Assembly: GCA_050250395.1 (NCBI GenBank)
Contig: JBFWOQ010000010.1
Location: forward strand, 1 to 64,000
Reading direction: 5' to 3'
Length of the DNA stretch: 64,000 bases
Origin: JAGPUQ01 sp050250395
GTDB lineage: Bacteria; Pseudomonadota; Gammaproteobacteria; Pseudomonadales; Porticoccaceae
Shown here: in pieces, positions 52,313-61,335 of the stretch
How the letters are laid out: the number at the start of each line of letters is the position of its first letter
Position numbering within the stretch: position 1 is the first letter of the stretch
Position numbers and translations under genes: made by a program
The notes under the pieces: generated by a model
Told to the model about the DNA's origin: nothing
The model's database searches: none
Seen by the model: the letters and a program-made list of their open reading frames with translations, nothing else

Positions 52313-52729
52313 TCAGCAGCGGGGGATGACGACCCGTACCAGATTGCGGCCGTTGGCGCGCTCGTAGGCCAGGGAACTGGCCGCCTTGCGCACCAGCATG
52401 ATTCCCAGGCCGCCGATTTTCGCCTCCGCCAGCGAGGTGGCCGGCGCGGGGTCCGGCTGCTCCAGGGGATTGAACGGACAGCCCTGGTCGCTCACCACCA
52501 GCACGATATGTTCCGGCGTCACGCTGATCGTCACCGCGACCGCATGATCGTCGTCGATACCGCCGTGGCGGATCGCGTTCGTCACCAGCTCCTCGAACAC
52601 CAGTTCGGTCTGAAAGCGCGGTCGTTCGCCCACCTCGGCGCGGATCAGGATGGTGCCGAGTTCGCTCATGCCGCGGGCCAACTCGCCCGCGCCGCATCCG
52701 ATTTCCAGTCGCGCTTCGTCCGATGCCAA
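52313..52729 (-). CDS. HATPase serine kinase/anti-sigma factor, RsbW-like
   Basis: Partner-switching kinase: in the model it phosphorylates the STAS protein and binds a sigma factor. 138 residues with the GHKL N-box FEELVTNAIRHG, the G1-like LVVSDQGCPFNP and the G2-like IGGLGIMLVRKAASS. The start codon is TTG (52729), with GAGG six bases before it; no ATG gives a complete N-terminus. 30 bases after the STAS gene. No sigma factor gene is adjacent, so its target is not evident. Confidence 0.85.
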   Translation of the reverse strand: MASDEARLEIGCGAGELARGMSELGTILIRAEVGERPRFQTELVFEELVTNAIRHGGIDDDHAVAVTISVTPEHIVLVVSDQGCPFNPLEQPDPAPATSLAEAKIGGLGIMLVRKAASSLAYERANGRNLVRVVIPRC

Positions 52730-52759
52730 GCAGACCTCGCGGTGGCAGGCCAGGATGGG

Positions 52760-53101
52760 TTATGGGTTCAGTTGCCCGAGGGCTTCCTCGGCGCTGAAAA
52801 CGATGGGAATGATGTCCGCCAGCGCGGCATTGGCGAAGACCTCGTTGACCATCGCCTGCGGCGAGAGCAGCACCAGTTTGCCGCCCTTTATGCTCGCGGA
52901 CCGGGCCACGGTGATGAGCATGCGCAGCCCCATCGAGGCGATGAAGGATACCCCGGAAAGATCGACGATGGCCTGGTGACCGCCCGGCACTATGTGCGCG
53001 GAAAACCGGGTTTCGATCCGATCGACGCCCGCGGTATCCAGGCGGCCACGCAATGCTATTCGTATTGCCTTGCCGTCCAGTTCGATCACTTCCATTTCCA
53101 T
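52760..53101 (-). CDS. STAS-domain anti-sigma factor antagonist, RsbV-like
   Basis: 113-residue partner-switching protein. The phosphorylation segment reads VDLSGVSFIASMGLRML, where the Ser is kept and the Asp preceding it in RsbV/SpoIIAA is Ala, as in a common proteobacterial subgroup. The start is the ATG at 53101; the longer frame would use a GTG at 53116. It lies between the phosphatase and the kinase gene on the same strand and should be the switch the two act on. Confidence 0.87.
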   Translation of the reverse strand: MEMEVIELDGKAIRIALRGRLDTAGVDRIETRFSAHIVPGGHQAIVDLSGVSFIASMGLRMLITVARSASIKGGKLVLLSPQAMVNEVFANAALADIIPIVFSAEEALGQLNP

Positions 53102-53176
53102 GCTCGGGCGCTCCACTTCGGTTGCTGGCTGGGGGCGGCCGCAGGGTCGCCCAAACGAGCGGACGCTAAAGGGCTT

Positions 53177-54316
53177 TCATGAAGCAAATGTGACAGTCAG
53201 CAGAGAAAAATCGTCGTCGAAGGGGCCCGGGCGAGCGATGGCCCTGACCTGCCGATGCAGTCGCTCCGGCTCCGTCGTCAGGGGGTCGGCTGCCTGGGTC
53301 AGCAGCGGCAAAAAATCGTCGAGGCTCCATTCCACACCCGCGGCGGTGACGATCTCGAACACGCCGTCGCTGAACAGATACAGGGTCGAACCCGGCGCCA
53401 CGCTCAGCGCTTCCGCTTGGTAGGCGTAGTCGGGCATGAGTCCGATGAGCGGCCCCCGGCTCTGCACCGGGGTCGCCTGCGTCCGGCTCCGCTCGACCAG
53501 GAAACCCGGATGGTGGCCTCCGGAGGCAAAGCGCAAGGTGCGGGAAGGGCGGTTATACACGCCGTACCACATGGTGAAGTACATGTCGTCGTGTTGTTCC
53601 ATCGGGAACATCCGGTTGAGTTTGCGCAATACCTGCCCGGGATCGGTGAAGTCCGTATCCGGGAGCGCGCGCTGGCGCAGCACATTGAGCAATGACACCG
53701 AATGCATGGCCGCACTGACGCCATGACCCGCGACATCGACGATGTAGGCGACGAAATTGTCGTCGTCCAGGGCGCTGTAGCCGAAGGCGTCGCCGCCCAG
53801 ACGTTCCGAGGGCAGATAGCACCAGTCGGTGCGGATCGGACCCTCGCCGAGCGGCATGGGGAGCAGGGCGTGGACGTAGCTGCTGGCCTTGTCCAGCGCC
53901 TTGTCGAGATCCAGGGACTCGCGGGTTTCCTGCCGGTTGCGAAGCTCATATTGCAGGACATGGGCGCCCACCGAGAACACTACGCCTTCGGTCAGTTCGA
54001 ACGGCTGGCCGATGCGGGAACCGCCGACCAGCGTGCCGTTGGTGGAGCCGTGGTCGATCAGCACCGGCGTGCCGGATTGCAATTCGATGGTGCAGTGACG
54101 GCGCGATACCCGGCTGTCCGCCAGCACGAGGTCGCACTCCGACCCGCGACCGATGACCAACGTCCCGGCGACGATCTCGACCCGCAGGCCCGGCTGCGAG
54201 CCTTCGAGCACGAGAAGATAGTGGCCCATCTCGGCCTGCCTGACGGGTGCCGCCGGCAGTGAATCGGCGAAGAAAACCGCGGTGCGATCGAGGGGTGACT
54301 CCTCCGGTGAATCCAT
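53177..54316 (-). CDS. FHA-domain PP2C-type serine phosphatase, RsbU/SpoIIE-like
   Basis: 379 residues with an FHA domain (about 45-130: GRGSECDLVLADSRVSRRHC and IDHGSTNGT, which bind phosphothreonine) and a SpoIIE/PP2C phosphatase domain (about 165-379). The latter has LGGDAFGYSALDDD and DVAGHGVSAAMHS for the metals, LRFASGGHHPGFLV, and a final FDDDFSLLTV. It would dephosphorylate the STAS protein 75 bases downstream, releasing it. The FHA domain means the phosphatase is probably steered by a Ser/Thr-kinase, which I do not see in this window. The start was set at the Met giving a normal length. Confidence 0.9.
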   Translation of the reverse strand: MDSPEESPLDRTAVFFADSLPAAPVRQAEMGHYLLVLEGSQPGLRVEIVAGTLVIGRGSECDLVLADSRVSRRHCTIELQSGTPVLIDHGSTNGTLVGGSRIGQPFELTEGVVFSVGAHVLQYELRNRQETRESLDLDKALDKASSYVHALLPMPLGEGPIRTDWCYLPSERLGGDAFGYSALDDDNFVAYIVDVAGHGVSAAMHSVSLLNVLRQRALPDTDFTDPGQVLRKLNRMFPMEQHDDMYFTMWYGVYNRPSRTLRFASGGHHPGFLVERSRTQATPVQSRGPLIGLMPDYAYQAEALSVAPGSTLYLFSDGVFEIVTAAGVEWSLDDFLPLLTQAADPLTTEPERLHRQVRAIARPGPFDDDFSLLTVTFAS

Positions 54317-54384
54317 GTTGCATCCCGTCAAGTGAAGTCTGTCTCGGCACACCATAATGGAGAGCGGCAACGAAGGTAAGTGGC

Positions 54385-54500
54385 GAGCAGCCTGTCGAAA
54401 GCCGCTGCGGCAGCCATCGGCTTCGTGGCGCGGTGCTCGCTCCCTTGCCTATCGATCGGATATGTCTCGGTCGCTGCGCGCCGCCCGCCGCAGGGCCCTC
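54385..54500. repeat. Diverged copy of the MITE-like element, next to the RegA-like gene 3' end
   Basis: This stretch is similar to 59624-59770: shared blocks include GCTGCGGCAG, GCGCGGTGCTCGCTCCC and ATATGTCTCGGTCGCTGCGC in the same order and orientation. The left end (AGCAGCCTGTCGAAAGC) corresponds to AGCAGCTTGTTGAAAAAC in the better copy. The right end is degenerate and runs into the RegA-like gene's stop codon. It fills most of the 182 bases between the phosphatase and the response regulator. Confidence 0.72.
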
Positions 54501-55032
54501 ACTGTTTCACCGGACGTTTGGTGAGTTTGCGTTGCAGGGTGCGGCGATGCATGCCCAAGGCGCGCGCGGTGTTGGCGATGTTGCCGCCGTGGGCGTCCAG
54601 AACCCGCTGGATATGCTCCCATTCCACCCGCTCCAGCGAGGGAACGGTCGCGGGCGGCGCGGACTCCGTGGGGGCCTGATCCTGAAAGGCGGCGAGGATC
54701 TCGGCAATGCCCGCCGGCTTGCCCAGGTAATGCGTGGCGCCGAGCTTGATGGCATTCACCGCGGTGGCGACGCTGGCGTAGCCCGTCAGCACGACGATGT
54801 GGATCCCGGGGTCCAGCGCCTTGAGGCGGGGGATGAGATGCAGGCCCGAGCTCTCCGCGAGCTTGAGGTCGAGGATGGCGCGCTGGGGACGGAAACGCGC
54901 GCATTCGCGCACCGCCGCATCGGCGTCGTGAGCGATGACCGCCTCCTGCTGGAGGCGGCCCAGGCTGTGGGCCAGCGCCGCGCAAAACGCGGGATCGTCG
55001 TCGACGATCAGATAGCGGTAGTGCGCGCTCAC
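54499..55032 (-). CDS. regA: RegA/PrrA/ActR-type response regulator
   Basis: DNA-binding regulator of redox-responsive genes (respiration, carbon and nitrogen fixation, photosynthesis in relatives). 177 residues: a receiver domain with Asp55 as phospho-acceptor (AILDLKLAESSG), Thr in VLTGYASVATAVNAIKLGA and Lys in LGKP, then a linker rich in Pro and a Fis-type HTH (HGGNIANTARALGMHRRTLQ). The start is a GTG overlapping the sensor gene by four bases (GTGA). Confidence 0.93.
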   Translation of the reverse strand: MSAHYRYLIVDDDPAFCAALAHSLGRLQQEAVIAHDADAAVRECARFRPQRAILDLKLAESSGLHLIPRLKALDPGIHIVVLTGYASVATAVNAIKLGATHYLGKPAGIAEILAAFQDQAPTESAPPATVPSLERVEWEHIQRVLDAHGGNIANTARALGMHRRTLQRKLTKRPVKQ

Positions 55033-56282
55033 CGACCGGGCACCGTCAGGGGCAGAGTGATCCGGGTCAGGGTGCCGCCTCCCTCATCATTGCGAAGCTC
55101 CACCGTACCGCCGTGGCGGCCGATGGTGGCGTGCGACAGGAACAGTCCCAGCCCCAGTCCGCGGGGTTTTGCGCTGCGTCCCGGTTGCCCCAGGTAGGGC
55201 CGTTGTTCCGGAGCGATCCCGGGGCCGAAGTCGCGAATCCCGATGGTCAGCATGTCCGGGGTCCAGTCGGCTTCCACCACTATGCGCGGCGAGGCATCGG
55301 CGGCATTGTCGAGCAGATTCTGCAGCGCCGGTTCCAGGGCCGGGTGGAAGCGCGCGCTGAGGTCCGGGTGCGCCGGATTCAGCCGCAGATCGGCGATGGC
55401 GGTGGGGCGCAGCACCTGCCAACGCGCGAGAAGATTCTTGAGGTAGGCAGCGACCGGCTCGGATTGCGGTTGCTGGTCGCGGATGCCGGCCGCGTGCGCG
55501 AGCTTCTGCAGGGTTTCGCGGCAGCGCACCAGTTGCTGGTCGAGGATATCGAGTCCGGGCCCGACGAGTCCGCCGTGGTCTTCGCGGGCCGCGTCGATCA
55601 GCAGCCGCATGGTATTGAGCGGAGTACCCAGTTCGTGGGCGGCGCCCGCCGCCAGCGTGGCCACGCTCAGCAACTGCTCGTCGCGCAACTGTTCTTCCCG
55701 CTGCTGGGCGATCTGTTGCTGCTGGCGGCGCAGGGTTTCCGCCATGTTGAACAGGAAATAACTGATCAACGCCGCGCTCACCGCGAAGTTCGCCCACATG
55801 CCCAGGACATGCAGGTTGAAACCGTCGTGGTGGGCGGGCAGCAACGCCGGGACCGGCTGGTGGAAAACCAGCAGCAGGCTGTAGCACGCAAAGGCGAGCG
55901 CGGTGACCGACCAGGCGAGGGTCCGGTTGAGTGTCGCGGCGGCGATGCTGACCGGCACCAGGTAGTAGGAAATGAGCGGATTGGTCGCGCCGCCGCTGAA
56001 AAACAGCAGGCCGCTGAGGCCGCCGATATCGAGCAGCAAATGGCTGAAGAACTCGGTTTCCGAGATGGGCAGCGGGCGTCGAATGCGCCAGCGCGCCACT
56101 GCGTTCAATACCGCAAACAGGCCGAGCAAAGCGGCGAGCGCGAGGAGGTGTGGTTCGCTCGCCAGATCCGGACCCAGGACGGCGAGCGCCAGGCCGAGAC
56201 TGCCGAGCGCGATATAGCGAATCGTGGTCAGCTGGCGCAGATTGTCGCGGGCGGCGGACAACAGTGGCGGGGGCCGGATCAT
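55029..56282 (-). CDS. regB: RegB/PrrB/RoxS-type redox sensor histidine kinase
   Basis: Membrane sensor with six predicted helices in the first 190 residues. It carries the quinone-binding signature GGATNPLISYYLVP (conserved GGATNP[FL] in RegB) near residue 100, then a cytoplasmic kinase. The H-box is GAAHELGTPLN with the His near residue 215, N-box LQNLLDNAADAS, G1 IRDFGPGI and G2 RGLGLGLFLSHATI. Together with the overlapping RegA-type gene it forms a complete two-component system. No SenC/cytochrome oxidase assembly gene is adjacent, unlike in many alphaproteobacteria. No Shine-Dalgarno is visible before the ATG. Confidence 0.93.
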   Translation of the reverse strand: MIRPPPLLSAARDNLRQLTTIRYIALGSLGLALAVLGPDLASEPHLLALAALLGLFAVLNAVARWRIRRPLPISETEFFSHLLLDIGGLSGLLFFSGGATNPLISYYLVPVSIAAATLNRTLAWSVTALAFACYSLLLVFHQPVPALLPAHHDGFNLHVLGMWANFAVSAALISYFLFNMAETLRRQQQQIAQQREEQLRDEQLLSVATLAAGAAHELGTPLNTMRLLIDAAREDHGGLVGPGLDILDQQLVRCRETLQKLAHAAGIRDQQPQSEPVAAYLKNLLARWQVLRPTAIADLRLNPAHPDLSARFHPALEPALQNLLDNAADASPRIVVEADWTPDMLTIGIRDFGPGIAPEQRPYLGQPGRSAKPRGLGLGLFLSHATIGRHGGTVELRNDEGGGTLTRITLPLTVPGR

Positions 56283-56475
56283 CGGCGGATGTTAGCAGAG
56301 CGCCATGCCTGGGTGCGGGAGCGCGTCGGGGGAGGTAATGACTCAGTTTCAACTTTAGCCAGGGATGGTCTGAATAACTCACGTTGTCAGCCTTGCTGAT
56401 CGAATTCCAGGTCTCGGAGCCGAAAATGCAACTCTTTTTTGTGTTCATTTATTCTTAAACCGGCGTTTTGCCGGA
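56283..56475. other. Non-coding stretch upstream of the RegB-like gene
   Basis: 193 bases with no supported gene. It contains the divergent leader of the kinase gene and, from about 56340, sequence richer in A and T than the surroundings (CAACTTTAGCCAGGGATGGTC, CTCTTTTTTGTG). A small CCGGC-GTTTT-GCCGG hairpin lies at 56460-56474, without a T-run after it. Together with the following fragment and the toxin-antitoxin genes it looks like an accessory patch. Confidence 0.4.
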
Positions 56476-56856
56476 TTGATGTCGGGACCGGCGGTATCCC
56501 TGTCTGCTTCTACGTCAGCCGTGCCGCGGATTCATGCGCCGGTGGTGGATGCGGATACCGAGTTGCGCTTCCGGCTCCGGGTCACCGAGCCCAGCGGCGA
56601 CAGCAGCGTCGATGAGATGGCGGTCAGGGTGACCGATACCGTTCCGGATACCGTTTCCCCGGCCACCACGCTCACCAGCAGCCGCAGCCAGGTTAAGGGG
56701 GTCGTGAAATCCCTGCCCCCTCCTGCCGTACCGGTGTTGGCAGAAGACTGGATGCCGGTCGGGGTGGCTCTGGCGAAGCTGTTGCCAATGAAGTTCGGAG
56801 TCAGTGAGATTGATCCGGATCTATCAGCTGATCTGCGCGCAAATTATGCGAAGTAA
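56476..56856 (+). pseudogene. Fragment resembling a PKD/K319-like extracellular repeat domain
   Basis: Open frame of 126 residues. IHAPVVDADTELRFRLRVTE followed by VDEMAVRVTDT looks like the end of a PKD/K319-like beta-sandwich repeat found in large surface proteins (APxVxADTxLTFxLTVTD...). The flanking residues (PAVSLSASTSAVP before, Ser/Thr/Pro-rich after) do not continue the fold. No signal peptide is present and no ribosome site is evident at 56476. It is probably what remains of a larger gene, or a non-coding frame that keeps a domain trace. Confidence 0.4.
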
Positions 56857-56870
56857 CGATAAACGGATTC

Positions 56871-57167
56871 TTACCGCTGCAAATCTTCTGGCTTGAAGTC
56901 GCGGCGTTTGTGAATGACGCCGTGTATGTAGAGGGTTTCGCCGATCAGTTCGTACATGATGCGGTAGGAGTACATGCCGATTTCCCGCACGTCGGGCTCG
57001 CCAATTTCCGGGACGACCCGGCCAAGGCGTGGCAGGGTCAGTAGCGCTTCCACTTTCTCGGCGATGTCCTGCACCACGCGGGTGGCGTAGTGCTTCGAGT
57101 CGTGAGCGATGTACTGGTGAATCAGGCGCAAGTCTTCGCGTGCCGGTTGCGACCAAACAATCACCAT
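56871..57167 (-). CDS. ParE/RelE-family toxin
   Basis: 98-residue toxin-like protein. It has the ParE pattern: VIVWSQPAREDLRLIHQYIA at the N-terminus, LLTLPRLGRVVPEIG, the conserved Arg in YSYRIMYEL and a C-terminal IHKRRDF. It may inhibit gyrase (ParE) or cleave mRNA (RelE). The ATG overlaps the upstream antitoxin gene by seven bases. Confidence 0.88.
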   Translation of the reverse strand: MVIVWSQPAREDLRLIHQYIAHDSKHYATRVVQDIAEKVEALLTLPRLGRVVPEIGEPDVREIGMYSYRIMYELIGETLYIHGVIHKRRDFKPEDLQR

Positions 57168-57346
57168 TGATTGATATCGCGCTTCAAGTCGTCGTGGCTG
57201 ATAACCTGTCCCTGTTCGATGGCTTCGCGGCTTTTGCGCAGCTTATCGAGCACGTAGAGCCGATACATGATCTCGTCGATGTCGGCGTCCTCGGGCAGCC
57301 GCTGGATCGATTCCAGGGCTTCCTGCTTGAGCGTGTGTGCGTGCAT
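57161..57346 (-). CDS. Antitoxin partner of the ParE-like toxin
   Basis: 61-residue protein, mostly helical and acidic/basic: ALESIQRLPEDADIDEIMYR, then LDKLRKSREAIEQGQVISHD. This matches small antitoxins that accompany ParE-type toxins without a recognisable DNA-binding domain. A strong ribosome site GGGGAG lies eight bases before the ATG. The upstream XRE regulator ends 14 bases earlier, so the three genes are one unit and the XRE protein may supply the DNA-binding function. Confidence 0.82.
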   Translation of the reverse strand: MHAHTLKQEALESIQRLPEDADIDEIMYRLYVLDKLRKSREAIEQGQVISHDDLKRDINQW

Positions 57347-57360
57347 GGCGTACTCTCCCC

Positions 57361-57705
57361 TTAGCTGCTCAGTCCACCGACGAGTTGCTTCGTCTGGAAC
57401 TTGATGATCATACCGTCCAGCAAGGCTTTGACGATGCGCTTGTCCTCGGGCGGCATGCGCGACACCGCTTCGCACTGCAAGCGTAGGCCATTGTCAGGGT
57501 CGCGCTCGTCGTTCTCGAAGACCAGTGTGTCCAGGCTGATGCTCGGGCCCACGGCGATCTTCTTGAGCACTTCCGACGAGGGCTGGCCGTTCTCGGACTC
57601 ATAGCGGCGAATCTGCTTGACGTGCAGGCCGACGCGGTCGGCTATTTCCTGCTGAGTCAGGTTGTGCTCCTGCCGCAGGGTGAGCAGGCGTTGCGAAATG
57701 CTCAT
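57361..57705 (-). CDS. XRE-family HTH transcriptional regulator
   Basis: 114 residues with the HTH near the N-terminus (LTLRQEHNLTQQEIADRVGL, HVKQIRRYE) and a C-terminal region with MPPEDKRIVKALLDGMIIKF. The start is the Met at 57705; a Met at 57738 is an alternative. It heads the XRE/antitoxin/toxin unit and probably represses it. Confidence 0.88.
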   Translation of the reverse strand: MSISQRLLTLRQEHNLTQQEIADRVGLHVKQIRRYESENGQPSSEVLKKIAVGPSISLDTLVFENDERDPDNGLRLQCEAVSRMPPEDKRIVKALLDGMIIKFQTKQLVGGLSS

Positions 57706-57986
57706 GGTCGGATGTGCCGGGTGGTAACAGGTACCCATGACGCTAACTCCCACCAACCTTGTCAGGTTGGCAGTTATACCCCTGGAAGACAGCAAAGAAA
57801 ACCTACCTGGGTTGTTGACGGGTTTTGGTGCGAGGGTGGGTTCGGCACGGCACGGCACGGCTGGCAGACGAGAAGGCCTCGCGCTGGCGCGCGTCGGGGA
57901 AGTTCTCATGGCGGGAAGTTCTCGTGCAAGGGCGGCGGATGCTGGGTAAAATCCCGCCCCCTTCGGATCGTTTTCGGGAGCTGTCC

Positions 57987-59204
<1,218 letters not shown>

Positions 59205-59245
59205 TATCCCGAGATAAAGACCCAGCCCGCCGAGGAGACCAGACC

Positions 59246-59626
59246 ATGCGACTCTTGCACACCATGCTGCGGGTCGGCGATCTCGATCGCTCGATCGCGT
59301 TCTACACCGGGCTGCTCGGCATGCAGCTGCTGCGCCGCAAGGATTTTCCCGGGGGTCGTTTCACCCTGGCGTTTCTTGGCTATGGCGCGGAATCCGAACA
59401 GACGGTGCTGGAGCTGACCCACAACTGGGACACTTCGCGCTACGAGCTCGGCACCGCCTACGGCCATATCGCGATCGGAGTGGACGATGTTTATGCCGCC
59501 TGCGAACGCATCAAGGCGGGGGGCGGCAAGGTGGTGCGGGAGCCCGGACCCATGCAGCACGGCAGCACCGTGCTGGCCTTCGTCGAGGATCCGGACGGGT
59601 ATCGGGTCGAGCTGCTGTCGATCTAG
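59246..59626 (+). CDS. gloA: Lactoylglutathione lyase (glyoxalase I)
   Basis: Detoxifies methylglyoxal by isomerising its glutathione adduct. The 126-residue protein has the four metal ligands expected for the family: His5 in LLHTMLRVG, Glu in VLELTHNW, His in YGHIAIGV and Glu in YRVELLSI. It ends four residues after the last ligand, with TAG, and this stop is also the first bases of the inverted repeat of a MITE-like element. Other GloA proteins often continue for a few more residues, so the tail may have been trimmed by the insertion. A GAGGAG ribosome site precedes the ATG. Confidence 0.95.
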   Translation: MRLLHTMLRVGDLDRSIAFYTGLLGMQLLRRKDFPGGRFTLAFLGYGAESEQTVLELTHNWDTSRYELGTAYGHIAIGVDDVYAACERIKAGGGKVVREPGPMQHGSTVLAFVEDPDGYRVELLSI

Positions 59627-59770
59627 CAGCTTGTTGAAAAACTGCTGCGGCAGCGATCTGCTTCGTTGCGCGGTGCTCGCTCCCTCGCCTGTCTATTTGA
59701 TATGTCTCGGTCGCTGCGCGCCGTGCGCCTCGCAGCTGGCCGCCTCGCGACGTTTTTCACCAAGCTGTTA
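59624..59770. mobile_element. MITE-like element with terminal inverted repeats
   Basis: A 147-bp non-coding element. The left end TAGCAGCTTGTTGAAAAAC (59624-59642) and the reverse complement of the right end, TAACAGCTTGGTGAAAAAC (right end at 59752-59770), are near-perfect inverted repeats with two differences in 19. The inside has no gene; it shares long blocks with 54385-54500. It begins at the gloA stop codon. No target-site duplication is obvious. The transposase source is not in this window. Confidence 0.75.
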
Positions 59771-59789
59771 GCCCTGCGATGGCTCGGCT

Positions 59790-60209
59790 TCAGTCCCCAT
59801 CGTCCACCACCAGGGGTGGCGAGCCCGCCTTGGCGCGCAGCCAGTTGAGCCCCGACAGCACCGCATGCTGGCGCGCGACACGCCGCTCCAGGGCGAATTT
59901 CCCGGGATAGTCGAGCAGCAGCAGCCCCATCGCCATGGTCAGCAGGCCCTGGCCGGGGATGAAGATCATGGCGAAACCGCCTGTCAGCAGAATGGCGCCG
60001 AGCAGATTCTTCCCGATCAACAACAGCAATCGGATCACGGGGTGACGTTGCTTCAGCGGAATGGCGTGACGCCTGTGATGGGCGAAGTAGTCGGGCGGAA
60101 TGCGCGCCACCAGCCAGGGCAGGGTGACCAGGCTGATGACGAAGGTTGCCACCGACACGGCCGTGAGCCAGCTCAGCAGCACCTGGTTTGCCGTCAGCCA
60201 GGCGTTCAC
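59790..60209 (-). CDS. PGPGW-family small membrane protein
   Basis: 139 residues with three to four membrane helices. The signature near residue 85 is FIPGQGLLTMAMGLLLLDYP, close to the PGPGW consensus. NAWLTANQVLLSWLTAVSVA is the first helix. The start is GTG, overlapping the ygfZ stop by four bases (GTGA), so it is coupled to ygfZ. Function unknown. Confidence 0.82.
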   Translation of the reverse strand: MNAWLTANQVLLSWLTAVSVATFVISLVTLPWLVARIPPDYFAHHRRHAIPLKQRHPVIRLLLLIGKNLLGAILLTGGFAMIFIPGQGLLTMAMGLLLLDYPGKFALERRVARQHAVLSGLNWLRAKAGSPPLVVDDGD

Positions 60210-61231
60210 TCTGCCGCTGTCGCGTAGGGCAGCGGCAGGAACTCGACGGCGATCGGGCCGCCGCCGAATGCGAGAACGCGCGCATCACGGGCTTCGTCCC
60301 GCAAGACCACCAGTGCCTCGCAGCGATCCACGCCGGTCGGCGCCGCCAGCACCAGGGTGCCAACCGGGTTGGCAGCGTCGGCCAAGGTGACTTCGGTGCC
60401 GGGCGCGGGGGGTTGCGGGGTCGCCACGCTCAGGCGGTGCAGATGGCGTTTCAGCTTGCCCCGGTACTGGGTGCGGGCGACGACTTCCTGACCGGTGTAG
60501 CAGCCCTTGGTGAAACTGACCGCGCCGGTATGGTGGTAGTCGAGCACTTGCGGCAGGAATTGATCGCAGGTCTCGGGACGAACGTCGGCCTGACCGGCGC
60601 GGATGTCCAGTAGATGCCACAGCGGCAGACCGGCCGGGCGGGCATGGCCTTCGAGTTCGAGCCAGCGCGTTTGCGCCTGCGCGACCGGCACCGCCAGCAG
60701 GAAGCGGGTGTCGCCACAGTGCAGCGCCAGGGTGCCGTCGGTGGCGAGCGCACTGCCGCGTTCGGGAATCCGCAAACCCAGCGTTGCAAGGATCGCGGCG
60801 GCGCGGTCGCCGGCCAGGCCGAGGATGCGATAGTCATCGCTGGCGTCCGCAAGGCTGGTCTTGGAGAACACGGCGTACTTGGCGAGGGTTTGCAGACTGG
60901 GCACGACCAGCGCGCGGTTCATCACCAGCAGGAGTCCGGCGTCGGTCGCGACGGCGACGAAATTCGTGAACACCCGTCCTTGTGGGTTGCAGCAGGCGCC
61001 CCTGAGCGTGCCGCCCGAGACCAGTTGGCCGAAGTCCGCGGTGCTCTGGCCCTGGAGAAACTTCGCGCTGTCCGGTCCGCTCAGACCGAGCACCCCGAGA
61101 TCGCCGCGATCGCCGAGCGCGGCATGGGCGAGCAGGGTGTCGTAGTCGGCAGGCGTTTCCCCAAACGCGAGCGCCAGCTCGCCCGCCATGCGGGCGCCGC
61201 GCGCCGCGAGAAATCGGGGCCAGGGTGTCAC
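60206..61231 (-). CDS. ygfZ: tRNA-modifying/Fe-S maintenance protein YgfZ
   Basis: Folate-binding protein that supports repair or assembly of some iron-sulfur enzymes. 341 residues, GCV-T-like fold with the family signature KGCYTGQEVVARTQYRGKLK near residue 240 and, near the N-terminus, LSGPDSAKFLQGQSTADF. The start is a GTG at 61231, preceded by GAGAGGA. Divergent from sdhE, a neighbourhood also seen in E. coli. Confidence 0.95.
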   Translation of the reverse strand: MTPWPRFLAARGARMAGELALAFGETPADYDTLLAHAALGDRGDLGVLGLSGPDSAKFLQGQSTADFGQLVSGGTLRGACCNPQGRVFTNFVAVATDAGLLLVMNRALVVPSLQTLAKYAVFSKTSLADASDDYRILGLAGDRAAAILATLGLRIPERGSALATDGTLALHCGDTRFLLAVPVAQAQTRWLELEGHARPAGLPLWHLLDIRAGQADVRPETCDQFLPQVLDYHHTGAVSFTKGCYTGQEVVARTQYRGKLKRHLHRLSVATPQPPAPGTEVTLADAANPVGTLVLAAPTGVDRCEALVVLRDEARDARVLAFGGGPIAVEFLPLPYATAAE

Positions 61232-61303
61232 GCCATCCTCTCCATCACGCGGTCTCCGTCATGCGCGGCGAGTGTAGCGAGTCGGTTCCTGCCCATCCAT
61301 ACC

Positions 61304-61309
61304 TATAAT
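61304..61309 (+). promoter_or_regulatory. Perfect -10 box upstream of sdhE
   Basis: TATAAT, 27 bases before the sdhE ATG, in the 104-base space between divergent ygfZ and sdhE. No good -35 hexamer is found at 16-18 bases upstream (GTCGGT/TCGGTT), so any promoter would rely on the -10 or an activator. Confidence 0.45.
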
Positions 61310-61335
61310 GCCCGCTGTATTCGCGGAGACTGGCT

